Part shown: positions 13,632 to 25,449 of the stretch, piece by piece
Position numbering within the stretch: position 1 is the stretch's first letter
Layout: the number at the start of each line of letters is the position of its first letter
Program-made: the position numbers and the translations under genes
Source: Branchiostoma floridae
Lineage: Eukaryota > Chordata > Leptocardii > Amphioxiformes > Branchiostomatidae
Direction of reading: 5' to 3'
DNA length: 64,000 nt
NCBI RefSeq assembly: GCF_000003815.2
Contig: NC_049995.1
Location: 3,216,788 to 3,280,787, forward strand
The notes under the pieces: model-generated
Databases searched by the model: none
Told to the model about the DNA's origin: nothing
What the model saw: only the letters and a program-made list of their open reading frames with translations

Positions 13632-14814
13632 GACCACTGTCCCCATTTGACCCCATCTCGACCCTCCCTTCTTCTAGAACCACAGAATTTCATCCGCACG
13701 GCAAATCAGCGGCCTCTACGTCTATCATACATACAATAAATCATTGGAAGCCAGCACACACATAAATCATCATTCATCATTGTAGACATGATCTCTGCTG
13801 AATGCGGCGGATTATCTGGATAAACGGATTGACAGATAATTATGACATATAGGCATGTTTGAAACTGAGCAGGCTTTGTCCATATTATATTTTTGACAGC
13901 CATTTGAACGAGTAGCAGTATCAGCTTAATTGTAATGAGGGTATTTGTCATACATTACTTTCTGAATGGTTTGGGTAATAAACTACAGTAGTAGCGAAAC
14001 ACTGTTTATTGAAAACTCAAGACCACAGCATGTCCAGGATAAGAGATAAACAGCTTCAGTACCAAAGAATGTCATCAGGGGGCACACAATCGACCTTGAC
14101 ATTCGTATTCCCAAGACCTACCGTCATACCAAATATCATTATAATCCGCCCATAACTTACTTACATAACATTATTGCGGGCAAAAACGCCCGGGAACACA
14201 AACTGACAGACAGACAAATAAGCAAACAGATAGGCCGAACAAAAACATAACATCTATTTTCACGGAGGTAGTATTGTAACTGGAATCTAGAAATTGGTAC
14301 CTACTAGTACTACCTACCTACATAAACACAACGTAGAGAGAAATATGTCCATTGACATGACTTGAGTGAGTCAAAGCCCTTTTGCAACTCCATGGTCATT
14401 TCCTACCTTCTGTTTAGCTTGAAATTTGAAAAATGCCATTCCTTGTCGTTTGACAAATGGTTAGCATTTTTTGAAAACAACAACAACAACAACAGCAGAT
14501 GGAACGGAATTCTTCAACGCAGTGTTTTTGTCGCCAGAGAAATACCATTGCAATGAATTATGGGGCAGTCTACAAAGAACAGACGGTGACAAAAATGTCT
14601 GTGGTAAACTCGGTGTTTTGGGCGGAGAGAGACTTTTTTTAACTGAGTGCATGTTTTGTTACGCCATAGAGGCCAAAATCATTGGCGACAACAACGTGAT
14701 GCATGACTTCTAAACTTTATGTTGGTTTCTATTTGTGGACTTCGCGCTATAACCGCTATGGGTCGCTACAACACGGTCTTCCCCCCATCTTTTGTCAAAC
14801 ATGTTTCAGCAAGG
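13632..14814. other. No gene recognised apart from dispersed repeat
   Basis: Contains the repeat at 14078-14273 and a short (CAA)n at about 14477-14493. The overlapping frames at 14461-14713 have no motif. Confidence 0.4.
14078..14273 (+). repeat. Dispersed repeat with (CA)n tail, copy 2
   Basis: Contains CGACCTTGACATTCGTATTC, ATACCAAATATCATTATAAT and a degenerate ACAGACAGACAAATAAGC tail, matching copies 1 and 3. Confidence 0.6.
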
Positions 14815-14900
14815 TAATCTCCAAGCAGATCCTACGGCAGCATAAGATAGTAACTTTAACAAAAGCTGGCAGAGGAGTGAAGCTGGCTTAGGAGTGTGTT
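14815..14900 (+). mobile_element. CTCCAAGCAGATC repeat, half copy 2
   Basis: Only the left half is present (TAATCTCCAAGCAGATCCTA through CTGGCTTAGGAGTGTGT). Confidence 0.7.
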
Positions 14901-15029
14901 TCTTTGCTTTCTATTCTCCTAATGAAGAAACATACAATACACGTACCAGACACGGAATATGTAAAGTAATCTTTACCCTACATCTGCTTGAAGATGAAAA
15001 TGTTCTGATGTCTGCAGTTTAGACATATG

Positions 15030-15043
15030 TCGCCAGAGGGCGC
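15030..15043 (+). promoter_or_regulatory. CTCF-like motif beside the giant element
   Basis: TCGCCAGAGGGCGC closely resembles the vertebrate CTCF core (CCASYAGRKGGC). It lies 18 bp outside the left target duplication. Motif match only; occupancy unknown. Confidence 0.3.
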
Positions 15044-15061
15044 AAGTGAACGTGCATCGTG

Positions 15062-15069
15062 TCTGTGTG
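15062..15069 (+). repeat. Left 8-bp target-site duplication (TCTGTGTG)
   Basis: Directly abuts the first base of the left terminal module and is identical to the 8 bp that follow the last base of the right module. Confidence 0.85.
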
Positions 15070-15353
15070 ACCAGGCTGAAGTTGGCCGCCGATTGGGCCG
15101 CCGATTCGTAGCCGCCGATTGGGCCGCCGATTCGTCATTAGACAAAACATAGCATCCGATTCAGACCCCGATTCGAAGAAACTAAAAATTCCTAATTTCC
15201 GTTAAAAGCTTAAATAAATATCAAGCACAGCTGGATATTGTCTATTACCAACCAATATAGGCAAATATAAACATAAATTATAACAAAAAGTAGAAAATCA
15301 ACGATTAAGCGCAAATAATAGGCCTAATCAGCAGCCACTGTCTTCAGCTTGGT
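15070..15353 (+). repeat. Left terminal module (284 bp) of the giant foldback
   Basis: The module has imperfect inverted ends of its own: ACCAGGCTGAAG at the outside, CTTCAGCTTGGT at the inside, with GGCC-containing sequence next to each. It carries four spaced copies of GCCGCCGATT just inside the outer end, which look like subterminal protein-binding repeats. On its own it has the shape of a MITE, and diverged copies recur inside both arms. Confidence 0.8.
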
Positions 15354-15365
15354 CTAACGTTAGCT

Positions 15366-18345
15366 GCCACACTTCTTCTAGAGCAAACTGCTACTTATCT
15401 AAACGTGGCCCGTGAACTTGTAAGACGAATTAAGATAGCGTATACCCTTAGGTAGTCAATACAAGTGTCAAATATTACGGGCCAGATTTAATTAATAAAC
15501 TAGAGCGTAATTAACTAACACGAAATATGCAAGCAAAGGGGCGCCAAAATCGGCTTTCATACGGCTTCTAGAGCAAACTGCTACTTATCTAAACGTGGCC
15601 CGTGAACTTTTAAGACGAATTCAGATAGCGTATATCATAACGTATACAAAACAAGTGTCAAATCTTACGGGCCGGGTTTAATTAATGATCTACAAGGGAA
15701 TTAATTAATAGGAAATGCGCATGCAAAGGGGCGCTAAAATCGGCTTTCATACGGCTTCTAGAGCAAACTGCTACTTATCTAAACGTGGCCCGTGAGCTTT
15801 TAAGACGAATTAAGATAGCGTACATCATAACGTATACAATACAAGTGTCAAATCTTACGGGCCAGATTTAATCAATGAACTACAAGGGAATTAATTAATA
15901 GGAAATGCGAAAGCAAAGTGGCGCTAAAATCGGCTTTCATACTGCTTCTAGAGCAAACTGCTACTTATCTAAACGTGGCCCTTGAACTTTTAAGACGAAT
16001 TGAGATAGCATATATCATAACGTATTCGATACAAGTGTCAAATCTTACGGGCCAGATTTAATTAATGATCTACAAGGGAATTGATTAATAGGAAATGCGC
16101 AAGCAAAGGGGCGCTAAAATCGATTGCCATACGACTTCTAGAGCAAACTGCTACTTATCTAAACGTGGCCCGTGAACTTTTAAGACGAATTTAGATAGCG
16201 TATACCATAACGTATTCAATACAAGTATCAAATTTAACGGGCCGGATTTGATTAATGATTTACAAGGGAATTAACCAATAGGAAACACGCAAGCAAAGGG
16301 GCGCTAAAATCGGCTTTCATACGACTTCTAGAGCAAACTGCTACTTATCTAAACGTGGCCCGTGAATTTTTAAGATGAATTTAGATAGCGTATACGCTAA
16401 GGTATTCAATACAAGTGTCAAATCTTACGGGCCGGATTTAATTAATGATCTACAAGGGAATTAACCAATAGGAAACACGTAAGCAAAGGGGCGCTAAAAT
16501 CGGCTATCATACGGCTTCTAGAGCAAACTGCTACTTATCTAAACGTGGCCCGTGAACTTTTAAGACGAATGTAGACAGCGTATATCATAACGTATTCAAT
16601 ACAAGTGTCAAATTTTACGGGCCGGATTTAATTAATGAACTACAAGGGAATTAACTAATAGGAAATACGCAAGCAAAGGGGCGCTGAAATCGGCTATATT
16701 ATACGGCTTCTAGAGCAAACTGCTACTTATCTAAACGTGGCCCGTGAACTTTTAAGACGAATTGAGATAGCGTATACCCCAACGTATTCAATACAAGTGT
16801 CAAATCTTACGGGCCGGATTTAATTAATGAACTAGAGCGTAATTAACTAATAGGAAATGCACAGGCCAGGGGCGCTAAAGTCGGCTTTTATAGGACTTCT
16901 AGAGCAAACTGCTACTTATCTAAACGTGGCCCGTGAATTTTTAAGATGAATTTAGATAGCGTATACTCTAAGGTATTTAAAACAAGTGTCAAATCTTACG
17001 GGCCGGATTTAATTAATGATCTACAAGGGAATTAACCAATAGGAAATACGCAAGCAAAGGGGCGTTAAAATCGGCTTTCATACGGCTTCTAGAGCAAACT
17101 GCTACTTATTTAAACGTGGCCCGTCAACTTGAAGACGAATTGAGATAGCGTATATCATAACGTATTCAATTCAAGTGTCAAATCTAACGGGCCGGATTTA
17201 ATTAATGAACTAGACCGTAATTAACTAATAGGAAATGCACAAGCAAGGGCGCTAAAGTCGGCTTTCATACGACTTCTAGAGCAAACTGCTACTTATCCAA
17301 ACGTGGCCCTTGAACTTTTAAGACGAATTGAGATAGCATATATCATAACGTATTCGATACAAGTGTCAAATCTTACGGGCCAGATTTAATTAATGATCTA
17401 AAAGGGAATTGATTAATAGGAAATGCGCAAGCAAAGGGGCGCTAAAATCGATTGCCATACGACTTCTAGAGCAAACTGCTACTTATCTAAACGTGGCCCG
17501 TGAACTTTTAAGACGAATTTAGATAGCGTATACCATAACGTATTCAATACAAGTATCAAATTTACCGGCCGGATTTAATTAATGGACTAGAGGGGAATTA
17601 ACTGATAGGAAATACGCAAGCGAATGGGTGCTAAAATAGGCTGCCATACGGCTTCTAGAGCAAAGTGCTACTTATCCAAACGCGGCCCGTGAACTTGTAA
17701 GGCGAATTAAGATAGCGTATACCCTAACTTATTCAAAACAAGTGTCAAATCTTACGGGCCGGATTTAATTAATGATCTACAAGGGAATTAACCAATAGGA
17801 AACACGCAAGCAAAGGGGCGCTAAAATCGGCTTTCATACGGCTTCTAGAGCAAACTGCTACTTATCTAAACGTGGCCCGTGAACTTTTAAGACGAATGTA
17901 GACAGCGTATATCATAATTTATTCAATACAAGTGTCAAATTTTACGGGCCGGATTTAATTAATGAACTACAAGGGAATTAACTAATAGGAAATACGCAAG
18001 CAAAGGGGCGCTGAAATCGGCTATTATACGGCTTCTAGAGCAAACTGCTACTTATCTAAACGTGGCCCGTGAACTTTGAAGACGAATTGAGATAGCGTAT
18101 ACCCCAACGTATTCAATACAATTGTCAAATCTTACGGGCCGGATTTAATTAATGAACTAGACCGTAATTAACTAATAGGAAATGCACAGGCAAGGGGCGC
18201 TAAAATCGGCTTTTAAAGGACTTCTAGAGCAAACTGCTACTTATCCAAACGTGGCCCGTGAATTTTTAAGATGAATCTAGATAGCGTATACCCTAAGGTA
18301 TTCAATACAAGTGTTAAATCTTACGGACCGGATTTAACTAATGAA
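15366..18345 (+). repeat. ~189-bp satellite array, left arm block 1
   Basis: About sixteen head-to-tail monomers. Landmarks recurring every 188-191 bp: CTTCTAGAGCAAACTGCTAC, AAACGTGGCCCGTGAACTTT, TTACGGGCCGGATTTAATTA, and AGCAAAGGGGCGCTAAAATC. Monomers differ mainly in the middle and around TTAATTAA. Open frames seen here are short and have no coding character. Confidence 0.95.
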
Positions 18346-18349
18346 CAAT

Positions 18350-18950
18350 AGTTGTAGGCGACGATCATAGGCTAGCCGCCGATTCGTTATTAGACAAAAC
18401 ATAGCATCCCGTTCAGACGCCCATTCGAAGAAAGCAAAAAAAATCCTCATTTCGTTGAAAATCTTGAAAAAAATATCAATAACTGCTGAATATTGTCTAT
18501 TACTACCCAATATATGGTTATATAAACATAAGTAATAACAGAAAGTATCATGTCAACGATTAAACACAAATATCAGGCCCCATTGACGACCAAGGCTTCA
18601 GCCTGGTCTGAAATCGGAATCTGTCACTTATTTAAACGTGGCCCGTGAGTTTTTAAGCCAAATTTAGAAAGCGCATACCCTAAGGTATTCAATACAAGTG
18701 TTAAATCTTACGGGCCGGATTTAATTAATGAACTATTGCTGTAGGCGACGACCCAGCCGCCGATTCAAAATTAGAGAAAACATAGCATTCTATTCAGACT
18801 CCCATTCGAAGAAACCAAACAATTCCTGCTCATTTCCTTTAAAAGCTAGAACGGATATCAAGAACTGCTGTTTATTGTCTATTACTATACTACCCAATGT
18901 ATGTATATAGACATATAGATAATACCGGAAAGTATTATATTAACGATTAA
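18350..18950 (+). repeat. Internal spacer: two module copies around a partial monomer
   Basis: Contains a diverged terminal-module copy (about 18350-18612, ending CTTCAGCCTGGTCT), a partial satellite monomer, then a second, different module copy (about 18745-18950). The same ~600-bp arrangement recurs at 21440-22040, about 3.09 kb further on, and in inverted form at 25637-26262 and 27425-28025, so it marks a higher-order unit. Confidence 0.8.
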
Positions 18951-21435
18951 AGGGCCAGATTTAATTAATGATCTACAAGGGAATTAACCAATAGGAAACA
19001 CGAAAGCAAAGGGGCGCTAAAATCGGCTTTCATACGGCTTCTAGAGCAAACTGCTACTTATCTAAACGTGGCCCGTGAACTTTTAAGACGAAAGTGGGCA
19101 GCGTATATCATAACGTATTCAATACAAGTGTCAAATCTTACGGGCCGGATTTAATTAATGAACTACAAGGGAATTAACTAATAGGAAATACGCAAGCAAA
19201 GGGGCGCTGAAATCGGCTATTATACGGCTTCTAGAGAAAACTGCTACTTATCTAAACGTGGCCCGTGAACTTTTAAGACGAATTGAGATAGCGTATACCA
19301 TAACGTATTCAATACAAGTATCAAATTTACCGGCCGGATTTAATTAATGGACTAGAGGGGAATTAACTGATAGGAAATACGCAAGCGAATGGGTGCTAAA
19401 ATAGGCTGCCATACGGCTTCTAGAGCAAAGTGCTACTTATCCAAACGCGGCCCGTGAACTTGTAAGGCGAATTAAGATAGCGTATACCCTAACTTATTCA
19501 AAACAAGTGTCAAATCTTACGGGCCGGATTTAATTAATGATCTACAAGGGAATTAACCAATAGGAAATACGCATGCAAAGGGGCGCTAAAATCGGCTTTC
19601 ATACGACTTCTAGAGCAAACTGCTACTTATCTAAACGTGGCCCGTGAATTTTTAAGATGAATTTAGATAGCGTATACTCTAAGGTATTCAATACAAGTGT
19701 CAAATCTTACGGGCCGGATTTAATTAATGAACTACAAGGGAATTAACTAATAGGAAATACGCAAGCAAAGGGGCGCTGAAATCGGCTATTATACGGCTTC
19801 TAGAGAAAACTGCTACTTATCTAAACGTGGCCCGTGAACTTTTAAGACGAATTGAGATAGCGTATACCCCAACGTATTCAATACAAGTGTCAAATCTTAC
19901 GGGCCGGATTTAATTAATGATCTACAAGGGAATTAACCAATAGGAAATACGCATGCAAAGGGGCGCTAAAATCGGCTTTCATACGACTTCTAGAGCAAAC
20001 TGCTACTTATCTAAACGTGGCCCGTGAATTTTTAAGATGCATTTAGATAGCGTATACTCCAAGGTATTCAATACAAGTGTCAAATCTAACGGGCCGGATT
20101 TAATTAATGATCTACAAGGGAATTAACCAATAGGAAACACGCAAGCAAAGGGGCGCTAAAATCGGCTTTCATACGGCTTCTAGAGCAAACTTCTACTTAT
20201 CTAAACGTGGCCCGTGAACTTTTAAGACGAATGTAGACAGCGAATATCATAACGTATTCAATACAAGTGTCAAATTTTACGGGCCTGATTTAATTAATGA
20301 ACTAGACCGTAATTAACTAATAGGAAATGCACAGGCAAGGGGCGCTAAAGTCGGCTTTTATAGGACTTCTAGAGCAAACTGCTACTTATCCAAACGTGGC
20401 CCGTGAATTTTTAAGATGAATTTAGATAGCGTATACTCTAAGGTTTTAAAAACAAGTGTCAAATCTTACGGGCCGGATTTAATTAATGATCTACAAGGGA
20501 ATTAACCAATAGGAAACACGCAAGCAAAGGGGCGCTAAAATCGGCTTTCATACGGCTTCTAGAGCAAACTGCTACTTATCTAAACGTGGCCCGTGAACTT
20601 TGAAGACGAATTGAGATAGCGTATATTATAACGTATTCAATTCAAGTGTCAAATCTAACGGGCCGGATTTAATTAATGAACTAGACCGTAATTAACTAAT
20701 AGGAAATGCACAAGCAAGGGCGCTAAAGTCGGCTTTCATACGACTTCTAGAGCAAACTGCTACTTATCCAAACGTGGCCCGTGAATTTTTAAGATGAATT
20801 TAGATAGCGTATACTCTAAGGTATTCAATACAAGTGTCAAATCTTACGGGCCGGATTTAATTAATGATCTACAAGGGAATCAACCAATAGGAAACACGCA
20901 AGCAAAGGGGCGCTGAAATCGGCTATTATACGGCTTCTAGAGCAAAATGCTACTTATCTAAACGTGGCCTGTGAACTTTTAAGACGAATGTAGGCAGCGT
21001 ATATCATAACGTATTCAATACAAGTGTCAAATTTTACGGGCCGGATTTGATTAATGAACTACAAGGGAATTAACTAATAGGAAATACGCAAGCAAAGGGG
21101 CGCTGAAATCGGCTATATTATACGGCTTCTAGAGCAAACTGCTACTTATCTAAACGTGGCCCGTGAACTTTTAAGACGAATTGAGATAGCGTATACCCCA
21201 ACGTATTCAATACAAGTGTCAAATCTTACGGGCCGGATTTGATTAATGAACTAGACCGTAATTAACTAATAGGAAATGCACAGGCAAGGGGCGCTAAAAT
21301 CGGCTTTTAAAGGACTTCTAGAACAAACTGCTACTTATCCAAACGTGGCCCGTGAATTTTTAAGATGAATCTAGATAGCGTATACCCTAAGGTATTCAAT
21401 ACAAGTGTTAAATCTTACGGACCGGATTTAACTAA
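18950..21435 (+). repeat. ~189-bp satellite array, left arm block 2
   Basis: About thirteen monomers of the family described for block 1, same orientation. Together with the following spacer it forms a ~3.09-kb higher-order repeat; an identical short frame starting MNYCCRRR recurs at 18728 and 21822. Confidence 0.93.
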
Positions 21436-21439
21436 TGAA

Positions 21440-22040
21440 CAATAGTTGTAGGCGACGATCATAGGCTAGCCGCCGATTCGTTATTAGACAAAACATAGCA
21501 TCCCATTCAGACGCCCATTCGAAGAAAGCAAAAAAAATCCTCATTTCGTTGAAAATCTTGAAAAAAATATCAATAACTGCTGAATATTGTCTATTACTAC
21601 CCAATATATGGTTATATAAACATAAGTAATAACAGAAAGTATAATGTCAACGATTAAACACAAATATCAGGCCCCATTGACGACCAAGGCTTCAGCCTGG
21701 TCTGAAATCGGAATCTGTCACTTATTTAAACGTGGCCCGTGAGTTTTTAAGGCAAATTTAGAAAGCGCATACCCTAAGGTATTCAATACAAGTGTTAAAT
21801 CTTACGGGCCGGATTTAATTAATGAACTATTGCTGTAGGCGACGATCCAGCCGCCGATTCAAAATTAGAGAAAACATAGCATTCTATTCAGACTCCCATT
21901 CGAAGAAACCAAACAATTCCTGCTCATTTCCTTTAAAAGCTAGAACGGATATCAAGAACTGCTGTTTATTGTCTATTACTATACTACCCAATGTATGTAT
22001 ATAGAAATATACATAATACCGGAAAGTATTATACTAACGA
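21440..22040 (+). repeat. Internal spacer, second copy
   Basis: Near-identical to 18350-18950, with only scattered substitutions and small changes. This indicates a recent segmental duplication of the [array + spacer] unit. Confidence 0.8.
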
Positions 22041-22044
22041 TTAA

Positions 22045-22835
22045 AGGGCCAGATTTAATTAATGATCTACAAGGGAATTAACCAATAGGAAACACGCAAG
22101 GAAAGGGGCGCTAAAATCGGCTTTCATACGGCTTCTGGAGCAAACTGCTACTTATCTAAACGTGGCCCGTAAACTTTTAAGACGAATTAAGATAGCGTAT
22201 ACTCTAACGTATTCAATACAAGTTTCAAATTTTATACAGGCCAGATTTAATTAATGAACTACAGGACAATTAATTTATAAGAAATACGCAAGCAAAGGGG
22301 CGCTAAAATCGATTGCCATACGACTTCTAGAGCAAACTGCTACTTATCTAAACGTGGCCCTTGAACTTTTAAGACGAATTTATATGGCGTATACCCTAAC
22401 GTATCCAATACAAGTATCGAATCTTACGGGCCAGATCTAATTAATGAACTACAGGGCAATCAACTAATAAGAAATACGCAAGCAAAGGGGCGCTAAAATA
22501 GATTGCCATACGACTTCTAGAGCAAACTGCTACTTATCTAAACGTGGCCCTTGAACTTTTAAGACGAATTTATATGGCGTATACCCTAACGTATTCAATA
22601 CAAGTATCGAATCTTACGGGCCAGATTTAATTAATGAACTACAGGGCAATCAACTAATAAGAATTACGCAAGCAAAGGGGCGCTAAAATCGATTGCCATA
22701 CGACTTCTAGAGCAAACTGCTACTTATCCAAACGTGGCCCGTGAACTTTTAAGACGAACTTAGATAGCGTATACTCTAAAGTATTCAATACAAGTATCAA
22801 ATCTTACTGTCCAGATTTGATTAATGAACTATAGC
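22045..22835 (+). repeat. ~189-bp satellite array, left arm block 3 (innermost)
   Basis: Four monomers, more diverged than the outer ones. It ends in a truncated module piece (22836-22900) carrying GCCGCCGATTCGTGATTAG and the motif GCATCCTAAGAATCCCT. Confidence 0.9.
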
Positions 22836-22900
22836 TGTAGGCGACGATCTAGCCGCCGATTCGTGATTAGACAAAACTTAGCATCCTAAGAATCCCTCTG

Positions 22901-24053
22901 AAACAACAGTGACAAACAGCAACCTACGTATAACATGTGTTACCGTGATCTTAACAAAATGAAGGATGATTTACAAACTTTCATTTTCAGTTTAGAGTAA
23001 AACTTTGTTTCAGAAAACAAGCTATATGTGTCCCCTCGGCACCTTTCTTGGCATTCAGGCGTAAAATTTCATTACATCAGTGACATGCGGAAAGGCGCCT
23101 CATGCCTCTTCTTTCCGTTACTGGTTGTGTAGGATAATAATGGGTTACAGATGTGGAGTGTCTCTCCCTTATAATCAGGACAACATGCAAACAAAGTAAT
23201 GTGCGTTCCCTCGTCAAGAGCACCTTTGCCTTATGTGTTTTAGTTTTTATTGGTCCTTGTTGCCTAAAGTTTACAAGGGCCAATATCATGAAAGCCAACC
23301 GGTTCAAGGGAAAGTCAAGCTCGTTGCTTGTCAGTTAAGGTGGGCTCCCACTGCACTCGCGTCACGCTTGCGTCGCTTCGGGGTTCGTTCATTGTGTCAC
23401 TGTTGTGTTATTTTCGCCGATTTTCTGTTGCGCTCCCACTGACAGGGGTCACTGTTGCGTTTCTAGACTAAATGGACAGGTTACCGGAAGTCGCAGCGTT
23501 GTCAATGTATGAAAAATCACTGTAAAATGATGAAAATCCCTAAAAATGCGATGAAACAACTTCCATTGTGATGATGCTTATGCTTATGAATGTAACTTAT
23601 GTTATATGATAACCTTGAAAGACTTTTACAGTAAAAGAAGTAACCCAAATGAATGGACACGAACCATATACCAGATTTGACTCCATCATCGGCGCTTATG
23701 TGTTTTGCAACAAGTAAGTGTAATGGTGTGTGTTAATTTGCATATTTCACAAATGAAAAATCTTGATATTTCCTACGTTTTAATAGGAAATAGACAAAAT
23801 ATAACCGTGATACTGTTGAAGGCATGTCGGCGTCACTGTTGTGTCACTGTTGTGTTACTCTTGGGTCACTGTTGTAACTGAAAAACTGCTGTAAAATGAT
23901 ATCCAAAATGTATCCAAAATAGCTTTTCAATAATAAAATGATGTTTACTTTTGATACTTGGTGCAAAATAGACAAAATATAACCTTGATACTGTTGAAGA
24001 CATGTTGGCGTCACTATTGTGTCACTGTTGTGTTACTCTTGGGTCACTGTTGT
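22901..24053. other. Central unique region of the giant foldback, left part
   Basis: No gene recognised; open frames are at most about 76 codons. It holds a direct duplication of about 80 bp, 178 bp apart (around 23789 and 23967), in a stretch rich in GTCACTGTTGTGT variants (23800-24060). The truncated module end with GCATCCTAAGAATCCCT at about 22885-22900 is repeated directly at about 24685-24700, so the region between may be a later insertion or a duplication. Confidence 0.55.
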
Positions 24054-24381
24054 GTCACTCTTGGGTCACTGTTGGGGCATCTTGCCACTTGCGTTTTTTT
24101 TAAAACTTCCCAAAAAACGTCGCGCTTGCTTGTGTCACCTCTAGGTTGCNNNNNNNNNNNNNNNNNNNNNNNNNNNNNNNNNNNNNNNNNNNNNNNNNNN
24201 NNNNNNNNNNNNNNNNNNNNNNNNNNNNNNNNNNNNNNNNNNNNNNNNNGCAGAGGGGACGCGAGCGAACCAAGAGGCGACACAAGCAAACCGAGAGGAG
24301 ACGCAAGCAAGCGCGACGTCTTACGGGAAGTCCAAAAAAAACGCAAGTGGCAAGATGCCCCAACAGTGACCCAAGAGTGAC
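24054..24381. mobile_element. Nested inverted-repeat element spanning the N gap
   Basis: The left end GTCACTCTTGGGTCACTGTT and the right end AACAGTGACCCAAGAGTGAC are perfect inverted repeats. The arms continue through a GGGGCATCTTGCCACTTGCG-type segment and a CGTCGCGCTTGCTTG-type segment before the 100-N gap at 24150-24249. The right end abuts a satellite monomer fragment (AGTTTGCTCTAGAAG). Reading frames here that contain X are artefacts of the gap. Confidence 0.65.
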
Positions 24382-24399
24382 AGTTTGCTCTAGAAGCCG

Positions 24400-24700
24400 T
24401 ATGCTGTTGGCGACGATCCAACCGCCGATTCAAAATTAGAGAAATCGTAGCATAGTATTCAGACGCCCATTCGAAGAAACGAAACAATTCCTCATTTCCT
24501 TTAAAAGCTAGAACGGATATCAAAAACTGCTGTTTATTGTCTATTACTACCCAAGACGAATTTACAAAGCGCATATCTTAACGTACTTGATAAAAGTATC
24601 TAATCTTTTGGGCCGGACTTAATTAATGAACTATAGTTGTAGGCGACGATTTCGCCGCCGATTCGTGATTAGACAAAACTTAGCATCCTAAGAATCCCTT
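24400..24700 (+). repeat. Two truncated module copies right of the gap
   Basis: GACGATCCAACCGCCGATTC (about 24411) starts one partial module. GCCGCCGATTCGTGATTAG (about 24652) starts another, which ends at GCATCCTAAGAATCCCT. A short diverged piece of monomer (GGGCCGGACTTAATTAATGA) lies between them. Confidence 0.7.
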
Positions 24701-25440
24701 GACCGGCCGAAAGGCCTTCATGACTGGAAGTCGTTCCGGCAGGTTTGTGATAACTCACCATGGCTATTGGTAATTGGCGTGTAAATAGCCAATTACACGC
24801 CCAGTGTTTCTAACCTCCCCTTTGACAACTGTCCCCTGCCGCGACATTGGAGAGGGTTGGGTGGTCGCCAGATGTGACAGACAGATAGACTTATTTATTA
24901 GAAAGAATTCATTAGCTGAATGCCTAGTTGGCGAACATATATAGCAATATCATTACAGTTATGAGTTAGGTATTAGGTGTGGGGTCTTTACCATGGATTC
25001 ATGCAACTGAATTAGAAACTTGAAAGACATCTACAACTCAGTACGTCTGACGTTGTGTTGTGACAGCCAGGAGAGGAAATTGGATCTTGCTGAGACAAAA
25101 CTCCCCAGAGTTGTGGGCAGAATGGGCAATGCGTTTCCTGTGTGTTTCAAAGTCGCTCGAAAAACATATAGCAGGACGGACTTGAATTATATGCCACTAT
25201 ACTATTCACTCTTACTGCGATGTATTTTATATCAGATAAAAATATCAAAATTACATTCTCACAAGACTGTTAGATTTCTATGGCCGTCTGTAAACAGGCA
25301 TTTTTTGTACTATAATGATGCTTTTGAAGACAAATTATTTATAGACCTTGACCTTAAGACCTTGGCTCTTGTGAATACACCTTGTCTTGCCATAAAAAAA
25401 GCCCAGCTGTACGGGCTGCTACTGCTATGACGATTTTAGC
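24701..25440 (+). other. Central unique region of the giant foldback, right part
   Basis: A frame of 136 codons (25020-25430; TTG at its first position, contains MPLYYSLLLRCILYQIKISK) is the longest in the centre of the element. I recognise no domain in it, and there are no transposase or zinc-finger motifs. The segment also carries a short palindromic stretch (GGTAATTGGCGTGTAAATAG with AATTACACGCC following). Confidence 0.3.
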
Positions 25441-25449
25441 CCCGGCCCT

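Noticed and set aside
18728..18910. Repeated 60-codon frame (also at 21822 and inverted at 25712)
   Set aside because: It is a copy of the module repeat and drifts with it; nothing suggests selection on the protein.
23958..24574. Frames of up to 176 codons containing X
   Set aside because: They run through the 100-N gap and an inverted repeat; no motif outside the gap.
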